A DNA stretch of 64,000 bases from an uncultured Ilyobacter sp. (lineage in GTDB: Bacteria; Fusobacteriota; Fusobacteriia; Fusobacteriales; Fusobacteriaceae). Shown here piece after piece: positions 60,740 through 64,000 of this stretch (the first letter of the stretch is position 1; the number at the start of each line of letters is the position of its first letter). The stretch spans positions 62,001 to 126,000 of the forward strand of contig NZ_OY764865.1 in the NCBI RefSeq assembly GCF_963668515.1. Reading direction: 5' to 3'. The position numbers were made by a program, and so were the translations under genes. The notes under the pieces are model-generated. The model was not told the DNA's origin, did no database searches, and was given only the letters and a program-made list of their open reading frames with translations.

Positions 60740-61858
60740 CTAGTTTTTTTCTTCAATAAAAGAAAATTTTATCTCTTTTCTAGAATTTGCCGGGACCCTT
60801 AGGGTAAATACAACACTCTTTTCTATCATTTCGTAGATCTCTTCACTTCTAAGTTCATTCCATTTTTCAGGGAGTTTGTCATAGAAAATCTTTAATATTA
60901 TATCTTCCTTTTTATAATTTTTTACAGAATAACTGACTTTTCTTTGCTTTAATCTCGTACCTAGATTCTTGTCCACCTCTGATGAATCTATCTTTATATC
61001 TTGATCCAAAAGACCCTTTATCTGAAGTTCTCCATTTTTATTAGCTCCTGTAAATTCTCCCCTATACCCTTTTTCGTCAAAAACTTTAACCTTGTCAGAA
61101 AAAGCTATGTTAAGCCCTTCCACTCCAAGGCTGAGTTCTGGATTTTTTTTCTCTCTGCTTTCTAAATATCTATAATTTTTTGAAATACCGGCCTTTTTAT
61201 AAAATATATTTTTATTTACACCTGTAAAAGTCCTTAAATCAAATTTATCCAAAGGGTTACTTCCCCCAGGAAGAGTGACCGAAACATTTTCAAATTTTCT
61301 GTCTGAATCATTCTTTATGAAAATATTTTTTTTCACGCTATTCTTATCAAGGTAGATGTAATATTCTTCAGACCATGTGAGCCCTTCTAAACTATAATTT
61401 ATTTTTGCAACTGAAATTTCTTTATTTCCGAGAAGAATCAGAGAGGTGCCTTTTTGCTTTACAAGGGGTTTAATCCTAATCTCTTCAGCAGGATTTATTA
61501 TCAACTCTCCGCTCTCTATATTTTCTATGGTCAGTGGGTCATCAGAAACAAGCCTATACTTTTCTCCCTTATAAAAAACATCTTCATTCTGTGATAAGTA
61601 AGAACCCTTTCTAGAGTCTCCATGCAAAATAAATTCCCCTATATCTTCACTTTCCACTATAAGTGAATCCCTGTCTACAGACCTTGAGAAATTAGTTATT
61701 ACTATCTCTTTCTCGGCCTTTGGGATTATAAAGTTCTCTCTAACCCTAATTTCCCCTTTTGGCTGAAGCAAAAATTCACCATTGATTCCCTTTGTAAAAT
61801 CTATTTCGGAGCAATATACTGATGCTGCTACAAGTAAATAAACCATTATCTTTTTCAT
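60740..61858 (-). CDS. DUF4139/MuiA-like exported protein
   Basis: A 372-residue protein with signal peptide (MKKIMVYLLVAASVYCSE). It is all-beta: IRVRENFIIPKAEKEIVITNFSRSVDRDSLIVES, then the DUF4139 core ISYSLEGLTWSEEYYIYLDKNSVKKNIFIKND-like strands, and C-terminal VKNYKKEDIILKIFYDKLP, which is typical of the mucoidy inhibitor A family. Its coiled-coil region is missing, so it is a shorter DUF4139-type protein. Role unknown, probably envelope-related. It lies just upstream of the ECF sigma gene. Confidence 0.8.
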   Translation of the reverse strand: MKKIMVYLLVAASVYCSEIDFTKGINGEFLLQPKGEIRVRENFIIPKAEKEIVITNFSRSVDRDSLIVESEDIGEFILHGDSRKGSYLSQNEDVFYKGEKYRLVSDDPLTIENIESGELIINPAEEIRIKPLVKQKGTSLILLGNKEISVAKINYSLEGLTWSEEYYIYLDKNSVKKNIFIKNDSDRKFENVSVTLPGGSNPLDKFDLRTFTGVNKNIFYKKAGISKNYRYLESREKKNPELSLGVEGLNIAFSDKVKVFDEKGYRGEFTGANKNGELQIKGLLDQDIKIDSSEVDKNLGTRLKQRKVSYSVKNYKKEDIILKIFYDKLPEKWNELRSEEIYEMIEKSVVFTLRVPANSRKEIKFSFIEEKN

Positions 61859-61871
61859 TATCCCTCCAAAA

Positions 61872-62282
61872 TCAATTGCTGCTTGATCCTTGAATAAAAA
61901 CTTCTATATTTTTTTCATCTAGGGTCATCTCTGTATCTTCATAGATTGCTATTAATTCTTTTTCCTCATCATCAAGATATCTCTTGTCACGATTTTTATT
62001 GTCTTTTTCCTTATTATAATTCACTGTCATATTAAAAGAAACCCTCGGTGCATATTCATAAGTTAAAATATAATCACCAGGCTCTACATAGTAGCTCTTA
62101 CCAGATTCCACCGGAACTCCCTGAAGTTTTACATCTTTTAAAGTACTTCCATAGTTAACTCTGAATAAATTATAGTCTTCCCTATAAGAATCAACTACTC
62201 TAAAATCATCTATAATTTTTATCTTCGAACAGCCTGTAAAAACGAGAAGTATTACAAATAAAAGTTTAAATATCTTCTTCAT
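61872..62282 (-). CDS. Putative lipoprotein
   Basis: A 136-residue lipoprotein: [20 protein letters not shown] has lipobox V-F-T-G-C (Cys18). The mature part contains a small beta domain ([32 protein letters not shown]), then a charged linker ([20 protein letters not shown]) and an acidic end. Its start overlaps ispG's 3' end by 17 bp. It and the DUF4139 gene are 13 bp apart and may function together. No family recognised. Confidence 0.75.
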   Translation of the reverse strand: MKKIFKLLFVILLVFTGCSKIKIIDDFRVVDSYREDYNLFRVNYGSTLKDVKLQGVPVESGKSYYVEPGDYILTYEYAPRVSFNMTVNYNKEKDNKNRDKRYLDDEEKELIAIYEDTEMTLDEKNIEVFIQGSSSN

Positions 62283-63330
62283 CTTTAAAATCCTCCATTA
62301 TCATTTTTTTCAGCTCATCTAATATCTCTCTTTCCTTAACCTGTTTAACTACTTCACCTTTTTTAAATAGAACCCCTATACCCTTGCCTCCAGCCACGCC
62401 GTAGTCAGCTTCCCTGGCTTCTCCAGGTCCGTTTACCACACAGCCCATTACGGCTATCTTAACTTTTTTTTCAAAGGTGCTGAACTCTTGTTCCACTTTT
62501 TTCGCTAGATCTATAAGGTCTATCTCGGTCCTTCCGCAGGTGGGACATGATATTATCTCGGTTCCTTCTTCTCTCAGCCCAAGTACCTTAAGTATCTCCT
62601 TGGCAACCTTGATCTCTTCCACAGGGTTTTCTGTCAGCGATACCCTTATGGTATCCCCTATATCATCTACAAGAAGTCCCCCTATACCTATTGACGATTT
62701 TACAGTCCCCTGAAATGCAGTCCCTGCCTCTGTTACTCCTAGATGAAGGGGATAGTCCACTAACCCCCTCATCATTCTGTAGGCTGCGACCATCATCTTT
62801 ACGTTGCTAGATTTAAGTGATATTATTATATCCTCAAATCCAAATTTTTCAAGAAGCCTTACATGGTAAAGACCGCTTTCAACCATTGCCTCTGGAGTAG
62901 GCCTTCCGTATTTTTCAAGTATACTCCTTTCCAGTGAACCTGCATTTACACCTATTCTTATAGGTATGTTGTATTCTTTAGCTTTTTCAACCACGAGAGC
63001 CACCTTATCATCGCTCCCTATATTTCCAGGGTTTATCCTGAGCTTGTCTACACCATTTTCCATAGCTGATATAGCAAGCCTGTAATCAAAATGAATATCT
63101 GCTGCTAGAGGTATACTTATCTGTTTTTTTATCTCTCTTATTGCTTCGGCTGCCTCTATGTCATTTACTGTTACTCTTACAAGTTGGCACCCTGCATCTT
63201 CAAGTTCTTTTATCTGTCTCACAGTGGCTTTTATGTCTGAAGTTTTAGTATTGGTCATAGACTGGATTATAACCTCGCTGTCTCCGCCAATATATATGTT
63301 TCCCACCTTTATCTTTCTAGAACCTGTCAT
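62266..63330 (-). CDS. ispG: (E)-4-hydroxy-3-methylbut-2-enyl-diphosphate synthase IspG
   Basis: A 4Fe-4S enzyme of the non-mevalonate isoprenoid pathway converting MEcPP to HMBPP. The start is the ATG at 63330 ([16 protein letters not shown]), eight bases after GGAGTG. The TIM-barrel part has [28 protein letters not shown] and [10 protein letters not shown]. The C-terminal cluster domain has [16 protein letters not shown] and [17 protein letters not shown], carrying the three cysteine ligands. 354 residues. IspA at 54 kb uses the products of this pathway. Confidence 0.96.
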   Translation of the reverse strand: MTGSRKIKVGNIYIGGDSEVIIQSMTNTKTSDIKATVRQIKELEDAGCQLVRVTVNDIEAAEAIREIKKQISIPLAADIHFDYRLAISAMENGVDKLRINPGNIGSDDKVALVVEKAKEYNIPIRIGVNAGSLERSILEKYGRPTPEAMVESGLYHVRLLEKFGFEDIIISLKSSNVKMMVAAYRMMRGLVDYPLHLGVTEAGTAFQGTVKSSIGIGGLLVDDIGDTIRVSLTENPVEEIKVAKEILKVLGLREEGTEIISCPTCGRTEIDLIDLAKKVEQEFSTFEKKVKIAVMGCVVNGPGEAREADYGVAGGKGIGVLFKKGEVVKQVKEREILDELKKMIMEDFKDEEDI

Positions 63331-63381
63331 TTTATTTTCACTCCATCCTTGTCTGTCTTCGCTAGTTAAATTATACAAAAT

Positions 63382-63870
63382 TTATTCCTCAATTTCAATG
63401 GACTCCACCACATATCTTCCCCTATATATTTTCACCACAATATAGGATCTATCACCTTCAGCTATTTTCTTTTCCGTTTCTTTTGCCTTGCCTTCCTCCA
63501 TGTAGAATCTTTTAAAGGGATTTTCAAAATAGGTTTTATTATTATAAGTATTTTTTATTTCCCCCTTTATATACTCCATATTTTCAGGTTTTTTATTTGA
63601 AAATTCAGTTATCCTGCTCCAATCTCCATCTTTTTTAACTATGAGGTAGCCATTTTTATTCTCCACTTTTTCATAATCACCTACAAGCTCGCTGTGATCT
63701 AGATTGATACTTAGATAATTTCCCCTTATATAGTCATAGGGATCCCTTGGAGCAACCTGAAATTTATGGGTACTTCCATTTTTAATTATAATCTCTCTAT
63801 TTACAACCATAAGTAAAAATACTCCCAGCTGAAAAAAGACCATAACTGCAAAAATAATTTTATTTCTCAA
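63382..63870 (-). CDS. GDYXXLXY-domain membrane-anchored protein
   Basis: A 162-residue protein with one N-terminal membrane helix (IIFAVMVFFQLGVFLLMVV) and a periplasmic domain. The motif PRDPYDYIRGNYLSINLDH is a variant of the GDYVxLxY signature (G-N-Y for G-D-Y). Such proteins lie beside DUF2157/DUF4401 membrane proteins; the gene at the right edge fits that. The start is set at TTG 63870, five bases after GAGGTGG; a GTG nine bases earlier lies within the ribosome site. It overlaps the upstream gene by 11 bp. Confidence 0.82.
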   Translation of the reverse strand: MRNKIIFAVMVFFQLGVFLLMVVNREIIIKNGSTHKFQVAPRDPYDYIRGNYLSINLDHSELVGDYEKVENKNGYLIVKKDGDWSRITEFSNKKPENMEYIKGEIKNTYNNKTYFENPFKRFYMEEGKAKETEKKIAEGDRSYIVVKIYRGRYVVESIEIEE

Positions 63871-64000
63871 TGGAACCACCTCTTTTTCTGCTCATGTACA
63901 GGTTACCGGCTATAAGTGCACCTCCGAGAACAATAAAAACAATTCCCCTTGTCAGAGTGGATATTTTATAATCTAAAAACCGTGTTGCAATAAGCCCCCC
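63860..64000 (-). CDS. DUF2157/DUF4401-like membrane protein, C-terminal end (cut by window edge)
   Basis: Only the last 46 codons are present. They read a final membrane helix (IVFIVLGGALIAGNLYM) followed by a basic tail SRKRGGSIEK and TAA. Its stop overlaps the GDYXXLXY gene's start by 11 bp. Identification rests on that neighbour and on the hydrophobic ending; the family name is tentative. Confidence 0.55.
   Translation of the reverse strand, partial: GGLIATRFLDYKISTLTRGIVFIVLGGALIAGNLYMSRKRGGSIEK

Overview
The window is a compact, AT-rich bacterial chromosome segment. Almost every gene is on the minus strand; the exceptions are an SDR gene at 25.8 kb, three genes at 33.2-36.2 kb and coaX at 45 kb. 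Three things point to a fermentative, diderm member of the Fusobacteriota (Ilyobacter/Propionigenium-like). The first is a signal-peptide-bearing outer-membrane-barrel protein together with a heptose adenylyltransferase and several lipoproteins. The second is an L27 with a Prp-cleavable N-terminal extension. The third is the clostridial type of nitrogenase. The assignment is inferred from gene content only.

Layout. 0-4.3 kb: the start of an RsbW-like ATPase, a lipoprotein, miaA, obgE and the rplU-prp-rpmA ribosomal operon. 4.4-5.9 kb: a TcyP-type cystine transporter with a palindrome inside its promoter. 6.0-22.7 kb: a nitrogen-fixation island read right to left: a leader with promoter and attenuator-like RNA, nifH, nifI1, nifI2, nifD, nifK, nifE, nifN, nifX, nifB, a 2Fe-2S ferredoxin, a repeat protein, nifV, a second copy of the RNA, modD, three unknown genes, and modABC with its own promoter. 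22.9-25.3 kb: tsaB, tsaE, rfaE2 and a NUDIX gene. 25.4-26.6 kb: a divergent merR/SDR pair. 27-31 kb: malQ-glgP. 31.5-32.5 kb: upp and rpmE. 33.2-36.2 kb: RNase H, a YwaF-like membrane protein and a monomeric [FeFe] hydrogenase. 36.3-44.1 kb: yigZ, a UPF0126 channel, a site-2 protease, comEC, dgt, a GPH transporter and tmcAL. 44.2-47.8 kb: a lipoprotein, coaX, a degenerate beta-lactamase-like protein and unknowns. 48-51.8 kb: a porin, rplM-rpsI and an unknown gene. 52.5-58.3 kb: xseB-ispA, cca and prmC-queA-rsmD. 58.3-59.3 kb: prfA, broken by a one-base frameshift. 59.5-62.3 kb: an ECF-sigma envelope cluster. 62.3-64 kb: ispG, a GDYXXLXY protein and the end of a membrane protein.

How the parts fit. 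The nif island encodes the Mo-nitrogenase structural proteins, the FeMo-cofactor scaffold and cofactor enzymes (NifE, N, B, V, X), a dedicated ferredoxin, molybdate uptake, and the NifI1/NifI2 ammonia-responsive switch. No -24/-12 sigma-54 promoter was seen. Instead the nifH operon has a near-consensus sigma-70 promoter followed by a structured leader ending in an intrinsic terminator. A second copy of that RNA, with compensatory base changes, sits at the nifV/modD junction. This pair is the strongest candidate for an undescribed regulatory system in the window.

Five long intergenic regions carry copies of one 360-600 bp repeat. Some copies have matching terminal inverted repeats and none has a coding region, so it looks like a non-autonomous mobile element.
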